Notes under the pieces: model-generated
Seen by the model: only the letters and a program-made list of their open reading frames with translations
Told to the model about the DNA's origin: nothing
The model's database searches: none
Part shown: one piece after another, positions 40,558-51,343 of the stretch
Position numbering within the stretch: the first letter of the stretch is position 1
How the letters are laid out: the number at the start of each line of letters is the position of its first letter
Source of the DNA: Dendrolimus kikuchii
Lineage: Eukaryota > Arthropoda > Insecta > Lepidoptera > Lasiocampidae
NCBI GenBank assembly: GCA_019925095.2
Contig: CM034388.1
Coordinates: forward strand, 558,001 to 622,000
DNA: 64,000 nucleotides
Direction: 5' to 3'
Program-made: the position numbers and the translations under genes

Positions 40558-40900
40558 AGGGATTCCTAAAGTGGTCGATATCGACCCCCTGGGGGTCGAA
40601 ATCGGTTTCGAAAACTAATTTTGTCTAAAATTCGACCCCTATTCATTTTTTTTATTGCTGTAGCACAGCAGACAGGCTTACGGCCCAACTGTGATGAAAA
40701 GTGGTTACCGTCGTCTATGGACATAAGCGATACCAGAGGTGCTGCTGGTCTCGAAGGAGAACGTGGAACCTTGCCACTGATGCCGGAAATCGGTTTCCCA
40801 GGGGTCGACATAAACGAAAACTAATTTTGTCTAAAATTCGACCCCTATTCATTTATTTTTATTGCTGTAGCCCGCTCAACTAGCGAGGCCGTCTTATGTT
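40558..40900 (+). mobile_element. hAT-like end with shuffled internal pieces
   Basis: CAGGGATTCCTAAAGTGG followed by the GGTCGATATCGACC palindrome has the look of hAT terminal repeats. GAAAACTAATTTTGTCTAAAATTCGACCCCTATTCATTT is repeated at ~40611 and ~40818, enclosing a diverged reverse repeat A piece (40652-40785). A SINE-B head end (TAGCCCGCTCAACTAGCGAGGCCGTC) closes it. No matching right terminal repeat found. Confidence 0.45.
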
Positions 40901-41077
40901 TGTTTCCTTACCTATTACACTGTTTACTTGCAAATGTGTTGAAAAACGTCGTAGGAGACACGTGCCGTTGTTGGTTTTTACAAACTCGTTACTATGATAG
41001 GCTTACGGCCCAACTGTGATGAAAAGTGGTTATTCCGCTATTTAATAATAATTTAAAGAAGTTTATTACAATCATGG

Positions 41078-41414
41078 AGAGAGTTAGTTGGTCTGAAAGA
41101 GAGTGTCGGGGTGAAGGTAAGGAAAGCAATACTCCGGTGGTTCGGGCATGTGGAAAGAATGACTAAACAGATATACAATGCAAAAGTGGATGGATGCAGA
41201 AGTCGTTGAAGGCCACGACACACCTTCCATGATCAAATTGATCGTGTACTAGCGGAGGGTGATGTCAGGAGCCTTAAGAACAGTCGAGCGTGGATGACAA
41301 GAGTTATGAATGTCAAAGAAGCAAGTGAGGTGTGTAAGAATAAGCCTAAATGGCACTTTGTTGTTCGTGCCTACCCCGCAAGGGAACTGGCGTGAAGTTA
41401 TGTATGTATGTATT
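41078..41414 (+). mobile_element. RTE-1 LINE copy
   Basis: Starts GAGAGTTAGTTGGTCTGAAAG, carries the 15-nt deletion (GGAAAGAATGACTAAACAG) and the G→T change in AAGTCGTTGAAGG that turns a codon to a stop, shared with the 44.7 kb copy. (ATGT) tail at the end. Confidence 0.9.
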
Positions 41415-41504
41415 TTTTTTCGTCCACCAGATTTTGTCCAACTCATTGTTTAAAAAGTGGTGGGGTTGGAGGGGTGTTGTTATCTTTTTACAAGCTTTTA
41501 TTTA

Positions 41505-41745
41505 ACTTGCAATGGATGTACCTATGTATGTATGTATGTAAGTTCGGGTGGAATCTTGCAAGTTAACTTTGACCAACTTCCCGGTTTCCGATTGAGCTGA
41601 AATTTTGCACGCATATATATATCGCGTGACAATGCTATAATATGGTACCATGGAGCTGATCTGATGATGGAGTCGGAAGGTGGCCATAGGAACTCCTGTA
41701 CTAAACAAGATAGACCCGTCGTGTTTGGGCTCGTTTTACTTGTCT
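41505..41745 (+). repeat. Dispersed repeat with (ATGT)n
   Basis: GGATGTACCTATGTATGTATGTATG, GACCAACTTCCCGGTTTCCGATTGAGCTGAAATTTTGCAC, GGAGTCGGAAGGTGG. The 'GATTGAGCTGAAATTTTGCA' phrase is typical of insect non-autonomous repeats, but no second copy is present. Confidence 0.35.
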
Positions 41746-41876
41746 TGGCTAGCGCTCTGCGACTACATGATATCCAGGATCGAAATCCTTTTTTTAAATC
41801 TTAGTTTATTATTTGTGACGTCGATTCTCACTTCTGTAGATTTAGGGCACATTAATGATGGCATATGTATAATAAA

Positions 41877-42422
41877 CATACATACATACATACATAACTT
41901 CACGCCAGTTCCCTTGCGGGGTAGGCACGAACAACAGAGTGCCATTTAGGCTTATTCTTACACACCTCACTTGCCTCTTTGACATTCATAACTCTTGTCA
42001 TGCACACTCGTCTGTTCTTAAGGCTCCTGACATCACCTTCTGCTAGTACACGATTAATTTGATCATGGAAGGTGTGTCGTGGCCTTCCACGACTTCTGCA
42101 TCCATCCACTTTTGCATTGTATATCTGTTTAGTCATTCTTTCATCATGCATTCTTTCCACATGCCCGAACCACCGGAGCATTCCTTTCCTTACCTTCACC
42201 CCGACACTCTCTTTCAGACCAACTCTCTTTCTTACTTCGGTATTACGAACGCGGTCCGCGAGCGTCACTCCGCAGATTTTGCGCAGTGCTCGCATCTCGA
42301 CCGCGTTTACTCTACTTTCATGCTCTCTCTTCCATACCCAACTCTCGCATCCATACGTGAGCGTAGGTACCAGCACCGCGTTGTGTACGGCGAACTGGGC
42401 CTTCTGGCTGAGGTTTATATTT
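41877..42422 (-). mobile_element. RTE-1 LINE copy with TSD, in the P element edge
   Basis: CATACATACATACATAACTTC to GGGCCTTCTGGCTGAGG, 158 codons open. Flanked by ATGTATAATAAA (41865-41876, 42423-42434). The duplicated target spans the left junction of the P element, so RTE-1 is younger. Confidence 0.94.
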
Positions 42423-42427
42423 ATGTA

Positions 42428-42792
42428 TAATAAAACTACGTTTTAACGGTTTTAAGCGCGGTAATTTTATTTGATTTTGGTTTTTCCGACGTTTCGGCCA
42501 CTTTTCAGTGGCCGTGATCACGGAAGACAAAGATGTCAAGTGTCAACGAGTATTGTTAAAGTTTTATTTCGCCTACCGCCAACTTGTTAATTTTAATAGT
42601 AGGTAGGCGGTAGGCTAAATAAAACTTTAACAATACTCGTTGACACTTGACATCTTCGACTTCCGTGATCACGGCCACTGAAAAGTGGCCGAAACGTCGG
42701 AAAAACCAAAATCAAATAAAATTACCGCGCTTAAAACCGTTAAAACGTAGTTTTATTATGTATACAAGTCGCGAAAACTTAAGAAAATATCA
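42428..42792. mobile_element. P foldback element (Penelope-like?), ~150-bp inverted arms
   Basis: Left arm TAATAAAACTACGTTTTAACGG..AAACTTTAACAATACTCG-type and right arm its near-perfect complement, separated by ~40 nt (GCCAACTTGTTAATTTTAATAGTAGG). A ~30-nt extension TATACAAGTCGCGAAAACTTAAG.. follows the right arm only. 13-bp duplication GATGGCATATGTA at 41857-41869 and 42793-42805 once RTE-1 is ignored. No ORF for a polymerase. Confidence 0.7.
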
Positions 42793-43132
42793 GATGGCAT
42801 ATGTAGTCCAGAAGTCTTTGGCTTCATATCTCATTGCAAAGAAATAAAAGTCTTAACCACACTTCCTTATTTACTACGGTCTGGGTGTAAGTAAGCGTGA
42901 CTTACTTTGTGAATATGCAATGTTTTTTTTGTCTAGTGATTACTTTATTCGTATTTTTAATGAGTCAGCCAAGATGGCTTACCATCAGCTGAATAGTCCA
43001 TTTTCCTTTCTTACCTTGATTCTACTAATTACAAGTACCTTCAATGTGTGTGGCTTGTGATAGGGATGTCAGATCCGCCAAATATATCGATATTACATCA
43101 TATCGATATTTTTCATATTTAGAATAACCGTT

Positions 43133-43450
43133 CTATCCGTGCAGGAACGGAGAAAGAATACAATTTCCTGCGGCCCGGCGGCCTGTCGTAAGAGGCGACT
43201 AAACAACCCACAGCCAGGTGGTAGAGTATTTGCTCGACTGGATGGCGACCACCCCTGGTCTAGAGTATGCCGCCATAACAACCTTGTGTTGTGTTCCGGC
43301 ATTAGTGACCAGGTTCCAGTCTCCTTTAAGAGAGCAGCAGCGCATTTGTAGCACCTTTGGTGTTGCAAATGTCCATAGGCGATGGTGACCGCTTTCCACT
43401 AAGTGGGCCGTCTGCCTGTCTGCTGAATTCCTGCAATAAAAAAAAAAACA
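43133..43450 (+). repeat. Repeat A, complete
   Basis: TCTATCCGTGCAGGAACGG to TGCAATAAAAAAAAAA. Very close to the copy at 21945 by eye (shared GCCCGGCGG, GTAGAGTATTTGCTCG). Confidence 0.92.
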
Positions 43451-43857
43451 ACAATTTTTGACAGCTCACTGAATACAGAGATTCAATTTCTACTGTTATT
43501 GCCCAATTTGGGGACAATGTGTTTGTGTCTTTTTGTCTAATGAATTATTTACGTACACTATATTTTGAAATACAAAGTATTCTGTTCACCCCGTTGTCAG
43601 TAGTAAATTTATAAAAATAAATAAAATTGAAGTCTTTAATTTCAAAATCAATGCCAAAATTTTATTAACAAATATTTTAACGATAATTATACATAAACGA
43701 CCGTTTTAGATTTTGTGCGTCTGTTTGTGAGACAGTTTGTTTCGAATTGTGTCCGAAATGGATCGGACGGATCAACGGATTTCAACGACAATTTTAAGGA
43801 TTACAAAAGCAATTTTAATGCTGGATTTAGAAGATTTGAATGAAAATATTTATAATG
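43451..43857. other. AT-rich, no feature recognised
   Basis: No motif or repeat match. The TATCGATA-type sites around 43075-43110 (just upstream) and 44380-44430 are noted only as sequence words. Confidence 0.4.
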
Positions 43858-44065
43858 TAGTGGGACACTTATAAGCCAATAGATGGCGCTGTACAATAAG
43901 TAAGGTCGCAAACGATTCCCGAAACGTACAAAGAATATATACAAAGTTCAACAATAATACTTGTGCCTCGGTCTGCGAGAAACAACAATAGCCTCGTTGG
44001 AAGATCTTCCTTTGAGACGGAGGAGCATTCCATCTCGCTCCTCCACTTAGTCGGGTCATCCCTAA
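43858..44065 (+). repeat. LTR2 copy
   Basis: TGTAGTGGGACACTTATAAGCCAATAGATGGCGC to GGAAGATCTTCCTTTGAGACGGAGG..CTCCTCC, the better preserved of two copies (see 26276). Ends not fixed. Confidence 0.55.
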
Positions 44066-44104
44066 AGTAACTATAACAATCTAGTTGATATGATGGTATG
44101 ACGA

Positions 44105-44330
44105 CTTGAAAGAAAGAAAGAAAAAACTTTATTTGAAGAAATTGCGACGCAATTACATTCCTTATACATTTTTATACACAAAGCATATTTTGAGAATTTG
44201 CACGCCGAATTTTCAGCAAACAAGGCTTGCACTCAGCATATTGCTGCGTCGGAACAATATTCGACACAACTTGCCTTCAACGTAACAAAAATAATGCCTG
44301 TCGTTTAATTTTAAAAATCGTAAGTGATAT
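44105..44330 (-). repeat. Possible LINE 3' end with (CTTT)n tail
   Basis: GAAAGAAAGAAAGAAAAAACTTTATTTG looks like the complement of a polyadenylation box and simple tail, followed by ~200 bp unassigned. 44331-44690 has no recognised feature. Confidence 0.3.
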
Positions 44331-44696
44331 TTATCCAAGTCCCACAGGTACAAAGTCGCTGGCAACAGCTATTTAATTGATACATCGATACGCGTAGTAA
44401 AAAATGTCGATATATCGATAAATTTATTTATCGTGAACATTCCTAATACTCGGTATATATATCATTGACCTTAGTCGCAGGTTATTTCCTATTGTTCTAG
44501 CAAATCATGGCACTTAATTACAGTAATAATTGAATACTCGTAATTATTAATGCGGAACATTATAACATTTGAAATACATATTCATATTCAGTTCAAACGG
44601 TTTTTATTCAAACGAAGTTATTAGTAGTTCCGACTACGCGTTGCCGAACAAACTACGCCAAACGATCTCCGCTTTACTAGCTAGTGCAATCATATA

Positions 44697-45034
44697 GGAA
44701 GAGAGTTGGTCTGAAAGAGAGTGTCGGGGTGAAGGTAAGGAAAGGAATGCTCCGGTGGTTCGGGCATGTGGAAAGAATGACTAAACAGGTATACAATGCA
44801 AAAGTGGATGGATGCAGAAGTCGTTGAAGACCACGACACACCTTCCATGATCAAATTGATCGTGTACTAGCAGAAGGTGATGTCAGGAGCCTTAAGAACA
44901 GACGAGCGTGCATGACAAGTGTTATGAATGTCAAAGAAGCAAGTGAGGTGTGTAAGAATAAGCCCGAATGGCGCTCTGTTGTTCTTGCCTACCCCGCAAG
45001 GGAACTGGCGTGAAGTTATGTATGTATGTATGCA
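44697..45034 (+). mobile_element. RTE-1 LINE copy
   Basis: GAGAGTTGGTCTGAAAGAG to (ATGT)n. Carries the 15-nt deletion and the stop in TCGTTGAAG. Candidate duplication CAATCATATA / CATTCATATA (one mismatch). Confidence 0.9.
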
Positions 45035-45146
45035 TTCATATAATCACAATTTCTACTTAATATATATAATTAGCTACTAGGCCCAGCACTTATAAACAAA
45101 TGATACTTGAATGTTTTAAAAACAAGTAAACCATTGTATTAAGTAG

Positions 45147-45915
45147 ATAGCTGTGCCCGCGACGTCGTCCGCGTGGAATTTGCTTTCAAAACCCTCCGAT
45201 TTTGAAATATTCTTCATTGGTGCTCCGCTCGTATTGGTCTCAGCGTGATATATAGCCTATACCCTTCCTCGATAAATGGGCTATCCAACACTGAAAGAAT
45301 TTTTCAAATCAGACCAGTAGTTCCTGAGATTAGCGCGTTCAATCAAACAATATTAGTATATTTGGCTACAACACTAATACTCACATTTTAAATGTCGCGA
45401 TATCTTTTGAATGAAACGTCCGAAATGAATAATTCAAAAAGTTCCAGAAAGGTATTGAATATGTCTTGAATATGGAGTAATTTATTTTGATAAGGATTAA
45501 TACCAAGGTACAAAATAAAGAGTTTTTGAAGCGACGGCATTTTAATTATATAAAAAAATAAAAGAAAACACTTATTGTGAGATAACTACAATAGTTAGAC
45601 ATGGTTACGCGATATTTTTTGTAGACAATTATGTGTTCTGCATAATGGTAGTACATTGTTTTGTTCTATAATCAACAGTTTTCGCAGCGCACGCCGTGTA
45701 AGGATTTTTTCGGGTCATTTTTTACACCTTGGGTTATATTATTGGACTTTTAGTAAGGATCCCTAATTTTTTAGAAAATACAATATAGCCTATAGACTTC
45801 CTCGATAAATGTACTATTCAACACTGAAATATTTTTTTGAAATTGGACCAGCGGTTCCTGAGATTAGCGCGTTTAAACAAACAAACAAACAAATCTTCAG
45901 CTACGTAAATATTAT
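45147..45915 (-). mobile_element. Helitron H1, long form, damaged ends
   Basis: Left edge GATAGCTGTGCCCGCGACGTCGTCCGCG (CTAG changed to ATAG), right edge CTTCAGCTACGTAAATATTATGC (5' end altered). Core and both short ORFs are intact. Confidence 0.82.
45388..45540 (-). CDS. H1 core ORF, 50 aa
   Basis: Full-length third copy of the MPSLQKLF ORF, with Glu31→Ile and Asn41→Ile-type changes near 'QDIFNTF' and 'LFISD'. Reading frame is kept although the element ends have decayed. Confidence 0.3.
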   Translation of the reverse strand: MPSLQKLFILYLGINPYQNKLLHIQDIFNTFLELFELFISDVSFKRYRDI

Positions 45916-46026
45916 GCATTTTATGGTACTTCAACAATTTTTAATTTATATCGTAATTTTTCGTACGCCAGTGCTGTTGCGGAAGTTATTTGCACCCCTC
46001 CATATATATAATAATAACGTCTAATA

Positions 46027-46240
46027 AACGTCCCACTGCCGCTCGGGCTTTCCGTTATACGGGTCTGACAGTATACCCGCCACACTTATCCAAGGCGTCT
46101 TGGCAGGTTTAACACGTCGGTTATCTCGATGTGCAGGTTGCATCACGATGCTTTCCTTCACCGTTGTTAGCACGTAATTTGTAACAATATGCACATTAGT
46201 CAGTAAACTGCCTAAGTGGTGAATACGTTCCGCCTCATCA
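46027..46240 (-). mobile_element. SINE-C, lacking tRNA head
   Basis: CCCACTGCCGCTCGGGC, CAAGGCGTCTTGGCAGGTTTAACACGTCGGTTATCTCGATGTGCAGG to AGTGGTGAATACGTTCCG. The promoter part (A and B boxes) is missing. Confidence 0.8.
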
Positions 46241-46414
46241 AAAATGTAGCTTCTAATACACTGAAGCTGAAATTGTGCTTGCTGGACTAAATGGTATACT
46301 GAATTAATGAATGGCTTAAAAACTAAAAATACAATTAAGGTTAGTTTGGGTAGTAAAATTTAGTACTACCTTAGCAAATTAATATTAATAATGTATAATA
46401 AAAATAATAAATTG

Positions 46415-46681
46415 ATACATACATACATACATAACTTCACGCCAGTTCCCTTGCGGGGTAGGCACGAACAACAAAGCGCCATTTAGGCCCATTCTTACAC
46501 ACCTCACTTGCTTCCTTGACATTCATAACTCTTGTCATGCAAGCTCGTCTGTTCTTAAGGCTCCTGACATCACCCTCCGCTAGTACACGATAAATTTGAT
46601 CATGGAAGGTGTGTCGTGGCCTTCCATGACTTCTGCATCCATCCAGTTTTGCATTGCATATCTGTTTAGTCATTCTTTCAC
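46415..46681 (-). mobile_element. RTE-1 LINE copy
   Basis: GATACATACATACATACATAACTTC to GTTTAGTCATTCTTTCA. 78 codons open. No clear duplication. Confidence 0.9.
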
Positions 46682-46814
46682 ATAAGTACCTAAATTGGTT
46701 TATATGTAGCTATATCTTGTTTTTTTTTTACAAAATAATTTAGTTAAATTGTGTCTTTAGATGATTATGAATCATTTAAAAATTATTTTAAATTAATTAA
46801 TTAAAACATTTTCA

Positions 46815-46998
46815 AATTAAATTCAAATTCAAAAGTTTTTATTCGAAATACGTTCCACTGGAGAACACTTTTTGAAGGTCATAATATATATAAGTTGAAA
46901 TTTAATTTTACTTCCTAGTCTATGTACAACGCTTCGCAACGTGTTATTGCTGTTAAGGAGAAGAAGCGGCAAGAAACTCCCCAGCAACACGGCTAGCT
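46815..46998 (-). repeat. LINE or SINE 3' end fragment
   Basis: AAATTCAAAAGTTTTTATTCGAAATACG, CTGGAGAACACTTTTTGAAGGTC, and GCTTCGCAACGTGTTATTGCTG.TAAGGAGAAGAAGCGGCAAGAAACTCCCCAGCAACACG. The last block resembles part of repeat F (18.5 kb). Confidence 0.5.
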
Positions 46999-47045
46999 AA
47001 CAATTGTTTTTCTTTATATTTCTTACTAGAGTTAGTAGGGCAAAC

Positions 47046-47356
47046 TTATCCGTGCAGGAACGGAGAAAGAATACAATTTCCTGCGGCCGGGCGGCCTGTC
47101 GTAAGAGGCGACTTAACAACCCACAGGTGGTAGGGCATTTGCCCGACTGGACGGCTACCACCCCTGGTCTAAAGTATGTCGCCATAACAACCTCGAGTTG
47201 CGTTCCGGCATTAGTGACCAGGTTCCAGCCTCCTTTAAGAGAGCAGCAGCACATTTGTAGCACCTTTGGTGTTGCAAATGTCCATAGGCGATGGTAATCG
47301 CTTTCTATCAAGTGCGCCGTCTGCCTGTCTGCTGAACTACCGCAATAAAATAAAAA
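47046..47356 (+). repeat. Repeat A, complete
   Basis: CTTATCCGTGCAGGAACGG to CTACCGCAATAAAATAAAAAAAA. Lacks ~5 bp in CACAGCCAGGTGG. Confidence 0.9.
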
Positions 47357-47516
47357 AAATCTCGCCATTATTTATAATGTCTACTCAATTTAGATAAAGT
47401 GATAATTGACACAGAATTAATCACATTAACTAACAATTTTATATAATATCTTCGAAGACTTGGATAATGTAATAAAACAAGTAGGTATAGGTAAAGATTA
47501 TAAAATTATATTTCAA

Positions 47517-48061
47517 CTAGCGGCCCCGACAGACGTTGTCCTGCCTTTAAAAAATAAAATTCTAGAACCCAATCTCAGCGCCACCTACCGGTTCTAATTG
47601 CGAATCTAAACCATCCGGGTACCCACTCAAACACACAAAAATAAAATCACCAAATTCGCTCCAGCTGATTAGGAGGATTCCAGAACCCGATCTCAGCGCC
47701 ACCTACCGGTTCTAATTGTGAATCTAAAAGAGAAAAAAAATAAGTTTAAAAATCTTGCCAAAAAAATAAAGTTTATAATTAACAAATAAAAAATAGGGGT
47801 TGATCGTAGAGGGGTGAAAATTTAGGGTTGTATGTATTTTTTAATGCTGTATCATAAAAAAATAGAAATTAAAAATTTTGTCTAAAATATAAATAAAAAA
47901 TTTAGGGGTGGACTACCCCTAACATTCAGGGGGATGAAAAATAGATGTTGGCCGATTTTCATAGATACCGGATAAGCACAAAAAATTTCATCAAAATCGG
48001 TCAAGCCGTTTCGGAGGAGTATGGCAACGGAAACTGTGACACGAGAATTTTATATATTAGA
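47517..48061 (-). mobile_element. Helitron H3, long form (545 bp)
   Basis: Reverse strand: TCTAATATATAAAATTCTCGTGTCACAG (48061) to GACAACGTCTGTCGGGGCCGCTAG (47517), A/T flanks. GCGCCACCTACCGGTTCTAATTG occurs twice. GAAACGGCTTGACCGATTTTGATGAAATTTTTTG near the 5' end. No ORF. Confidence 0.85.
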
Positions 48062-48526
48062 TTTGCCTAAGAATTAAAATAACATTGTCATAGATTCTAC
48101 ATTAAGTTATTTAACTTTAATTTATAAAGTAAATTTAAAGCTCACTAGCCATAAAACAAAATTTAAAAAAAAACACAGAGATCAATACAAGCATTTGATA
48201 TCACTCTTTAAAGACTACAATAATAAAATATTTAAAATGAACTGACTTGAATTAACTGCGTCATAATTATTATTCATAGAGGGGTAGCAAGTCAGTTAGA
48301 CCGTATTTAATACTTTGGCTAACTTTGACCCGTTATTATGAATAATATCCGGATAAAGTGATTAATTTATCACCTTGTCTAGTCAATTTTGCTATTATAT
48401 ATAATGACCAGTCATTATGTATAATAGCTATTTAATCACTATGACTGTAACATATATACCGAATTTCAGCCAAATCGGTCCAGTAGTTTTTTCGTGAAAA
48501 CGGAACAGACAGACAGAGTTACTTTT
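48062..48526. other. AT-rich, no feature recognised
   Basis: 48450-48510 (AATCGGTCCAGTAGTTTTTTCGTGAAAACGGAACAGACAGACAGAG) is a Helitron-body phrase, probably a small fragment; a repeat A follows directly. Confidence 0.4.
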
Positions 48527-48838
48527 TTTTATTTTTATTGCAGGAGTTCAGCAGACAGGCAGACGGCCCACTTGATGGAAAGCGGTTACCATCGCCTATG
48601 GACATTTGCAACACCAAAGGTGCTACAAATGCGCTGCGGCTCTCTTAAGGGAGACTGGAACCTGGTCACTAATGCCGGAACACAACTCAAGGTTGTTATG
48701 GCGACATACTTTAGACCAGGGGTGGTAGCCATCCAGTCGGGCAAATGCCCTACCACCTGGCTGTGGGTTGTTTTGTCGCCTCTTACGACAGGCCGCCCGG
48801 CCGCAGGAAATTGTATTCTTTCTCCGTTCCTGCACAGA
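48527..48838 (-). repeat. Repeat A, complete, reverse
   Basis: TTTTTATTTTTATTGCAGGAGTTCAGCAG to CCGTTCCTGCACAGAAAAA. Inserted in a Helitron-body fragment (AGACAGACAGAG). Confidence 0.9.
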
Positions 48839-48962
48839 AAAACTTTCGCACTTATAATATTAATAGGGATAGGGATTCTATTTATATCTCAAGTTCTTTT
48901 TTTATGGATATATAGGTTTGCGTTTGACCAATGTCTCACCTGACGTTGCGTGATGTCGCAGA

Positions 48963-49197
48963 CTAAGATACCTTCACTCGTGACTTGAAGACTTCAAGAT
49001 TGTATTTGTCAGGAAAAACAGACTCCGGCAAATTATTGCACTCTTCGGCAGTGCGCACCAGAACAGATGAAGCGAAACGCTTGGTTCTGACTGGTGGTGT
49101 TTCCATCATGTAACTAGGTGGCACAAACCGGAACGTCTGGTTGTCCGATGGTAAAATGGGGGAATCAACTCGTGCAACTCTAAGAAACTTAATTATA
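48963..49197 (-). pseudogene. LINE ORF2 C-terminus (Jockey/CR1-like), split by RTE-1
   Basis: '..[68 protein letters not shown]': R-T-x-R-F-x-x-S-x-x-x-R-x-x-x-x-x-NNLP-x-x-VFP...F-K-x-x-V is the standard closing block. The frame enters from ~49484, where RTE-1 (49198-49483) has inserted. Confidence 0.72.
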
Positions 49198-49483
49198 CAT
49201 ACATACGTACATAACTTCACGCCAGTTCCCTTGCGGGGTAGGCACGAACAACAGAGCGCCATTTAGACCCATTCTTACACACCTCACTTGCTTCTTTGAC
49301 ATTCATAACTCTTGTCATGCACACTCGTCTGTTCTTAAGGCTCCTGACATCACCCTCCGCTAGTACACGATCAATTTGATCATGGAAGGTGTGTCGTGGC
49401 CTTCCACGACTTCTGCATCCATCCACTTTTGCATTGTATATCTGTTTAGTCATTCTTTCATCATGCATTCTTTCCACACACCC
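49198..49483 (-). mobile_element. RTE-1 LINE copy with TSD
   Basis: CATACATACGTACATAACTTC to CATGCATTCTTTCCACACACCC. Flanked by AACTTAATTATA (49186-49197, 49484-49495). 49496-49810 beyond continues the split LINE and unassigned DNA. Confidence 0.93.
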
Positions 49484-49810
49484 AACTTAATTATAATTGC
49501 AGATAAATAATTATACCATTGGCCTGGCAACATTATAAACTGCCTGTATTGCACGTTCGCAAGGACAAACTGTCGTTCCTACAAAGAACACAACATCTTC
49601 TTTAAATTATATGTATGTGACAGTTTATGCAATAAATGATATTCTATTCTATTCTAAAAAAAGAGGACCATTGCCGACCAGCTTCCTGGCTCTTTTCTCA
49701 ATTGATCCAACGCCTCCAACTGGTGTTTGGCTGAGCCGTCCCAAAGATAAGAACAGTATTCTATGCAGGACCGAACTTATACTTTTTGGAGGTATATTAC
49801 AGAATTATTT

Positions 49811-49965
49811 TTCTGTGGACAGGGATAATCGCCGGTCAGTGTCACGCCACATTGACATTAAATTTGTCAAGGGGCCTCTACGTGTTGGCCTTCCCATGGC
49901 CCCACGCAAGCCCCCCCAAAAGTCCGGGCCATTTTTATGGCCCGTGGTCTTGAAAGAGGAAAAAG
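49811..49965 (+). repeat. Repeat G-a fragment
   Basis: CTGTGGACAGGGATAATCGCCGGTCAGTGTCACGCC to GGGCCATTTTTATGGCCCGTGGTCTTG. GGGCCATTTTTATGGCCC is an internal hairpin. 49966-50321 has no recognised feature. Confidence 0.6.
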
Positions 49966-50974
49966 GTATATTATTATTGTTATAATAATGAAGAGTAATT
50001 TCTAAGCTATCTAACTTTAGATAGCGTAGATTGTAGACACAGGAACGGAGGATATCCAAAATGATGAGAGTTTTTTCTCGTATAATTCGTTTTTTACAAA
50101 ATCCGTTACGCTGGTAAAATTTTAAACGTATATTAATGAAGTGATCAAGTATGAAGTGACTTGAAGTTCGTAAGTTACGTTTTATCTGTCACTGCTAATG
50201 TGACGTGTGACGTTTACGTATATTGTGTCGTTGTTGTTGTCGAAGGCAACTATCTAAAAGGCCAGATCCGGAATTGCGTATTGTGTCTGAATATAGATTG
50301 TTTAAAGTAATTCATTTTTAACCGACTTCAAAAAAAGGAGGAGGTACTCAATTCGTCGGTTTTTTTTATGTATGTTTACCGATTACGCTGAGATTTATGA
50401 TCCGATTTACGTGATTCTTATTTAGTTTGATGCGGAATAGTTGCTATTAGGTCTCCTAAAAATTTAACATAGTTTGGCCCAGTAGTTTTAATTTTATGAA
50501 CATTTTTTATGATTTTTTTCCGTTTCGTTCCGTATGTACACCGATTACGCTGAGATTTATGATCCGATTTACGTGATTCTTATTTAGTTTGATGCGGAAT
50601 AGTTGCCATTAGGTCTCCTAAAAATTTAACATAGTTTGGCCCAGTAGTTTAAATTTTATGAACATTTTTTTGTGAAAAATTTTTCCGTTCCGTTCCGTCC
50701 TTAGGACCTATATTTTTTAAGGCGCGCGGCACCTTTCGTAGGCCTACCCATAGCTAGACACTAAAAATTAACAAATAAAAAAAAACTTCGTTTAAAAAAA
50801 CCGACTTCAAAAACTAAAAAGTATAAAATAACTTATTTCTAAAGCTATTTTTAATTATAATATCTTATTTTTTATATATTATATCTAAAACATCTTAAAG
50901 TCGGTGCTTAGTAATTTTCAAAATATAGTAATTTTTATGTTTTACTTCGCACCGACTTCAAGATGTTTTAGATA

Positions 50975-51343
50975 TCTTAATATATATAAAGAGGAGCCTT
51001 AAGAACAGACGAGCGTGCATGACAAGAGTTATGAATGTCAAAGAAGCAAGTGAGGTGTGTAAGAATAAGCCTAAATGGCGCTCTGTTGTGTACGTGCCTA
51101 CCCCGCAAGGGAACTGGCGTGAAGTTATGTATGTATGTAATATATATAAATTACGTGTCACGTTCTTTGTCTGCGACGAACTCCTAAACTACTTGACCGA
51201 TTTTAATCAAATTTTCACACCGTGTATAGTTTGATCCAAATTGAAAGATAGGATAGCTTACATTTTGACCCGGTAGGTGGCGCTGCAGTCGGGTTCTAAA
51301 TTTTATTTCTTCAGGGCAGAACAACGTCTGCCGGGACAGCTAG
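50975..51343 (+). mobile_element. Helitron H3 with RTE-1 inside
   Basis: TCTTAATATATATAAA at left, CTGCCGGGACAGCTAG at right, A|T target. 222 bp excluding the 147-bp RTE-1 fragment. TTACGTGTCACGTTCTTTGTC and GACCGATTTTAATCAAATTTTCACACC mark the family. Confidence 0.92.
50991..51137 (+). mobile_element. RTE-1 LINE fragment with TSD
   Basis: GAGGAGCCTTAAGAACAGACG to GTTATGTATGTATG. Flanked by TAATATATATAAA (50978-50990, 51138-51150). A 2-nt insertion in GTTGTGTACGTGCC breaks the frame. Confidence 0.93.

Noticed and set aside
43075..44430. Cluster of TATCGATA-like words as a regulatory site
   Set aside because: Only a few scattered matches in AT-rich DNA with no adjacent gene; not enough to call a promoter.
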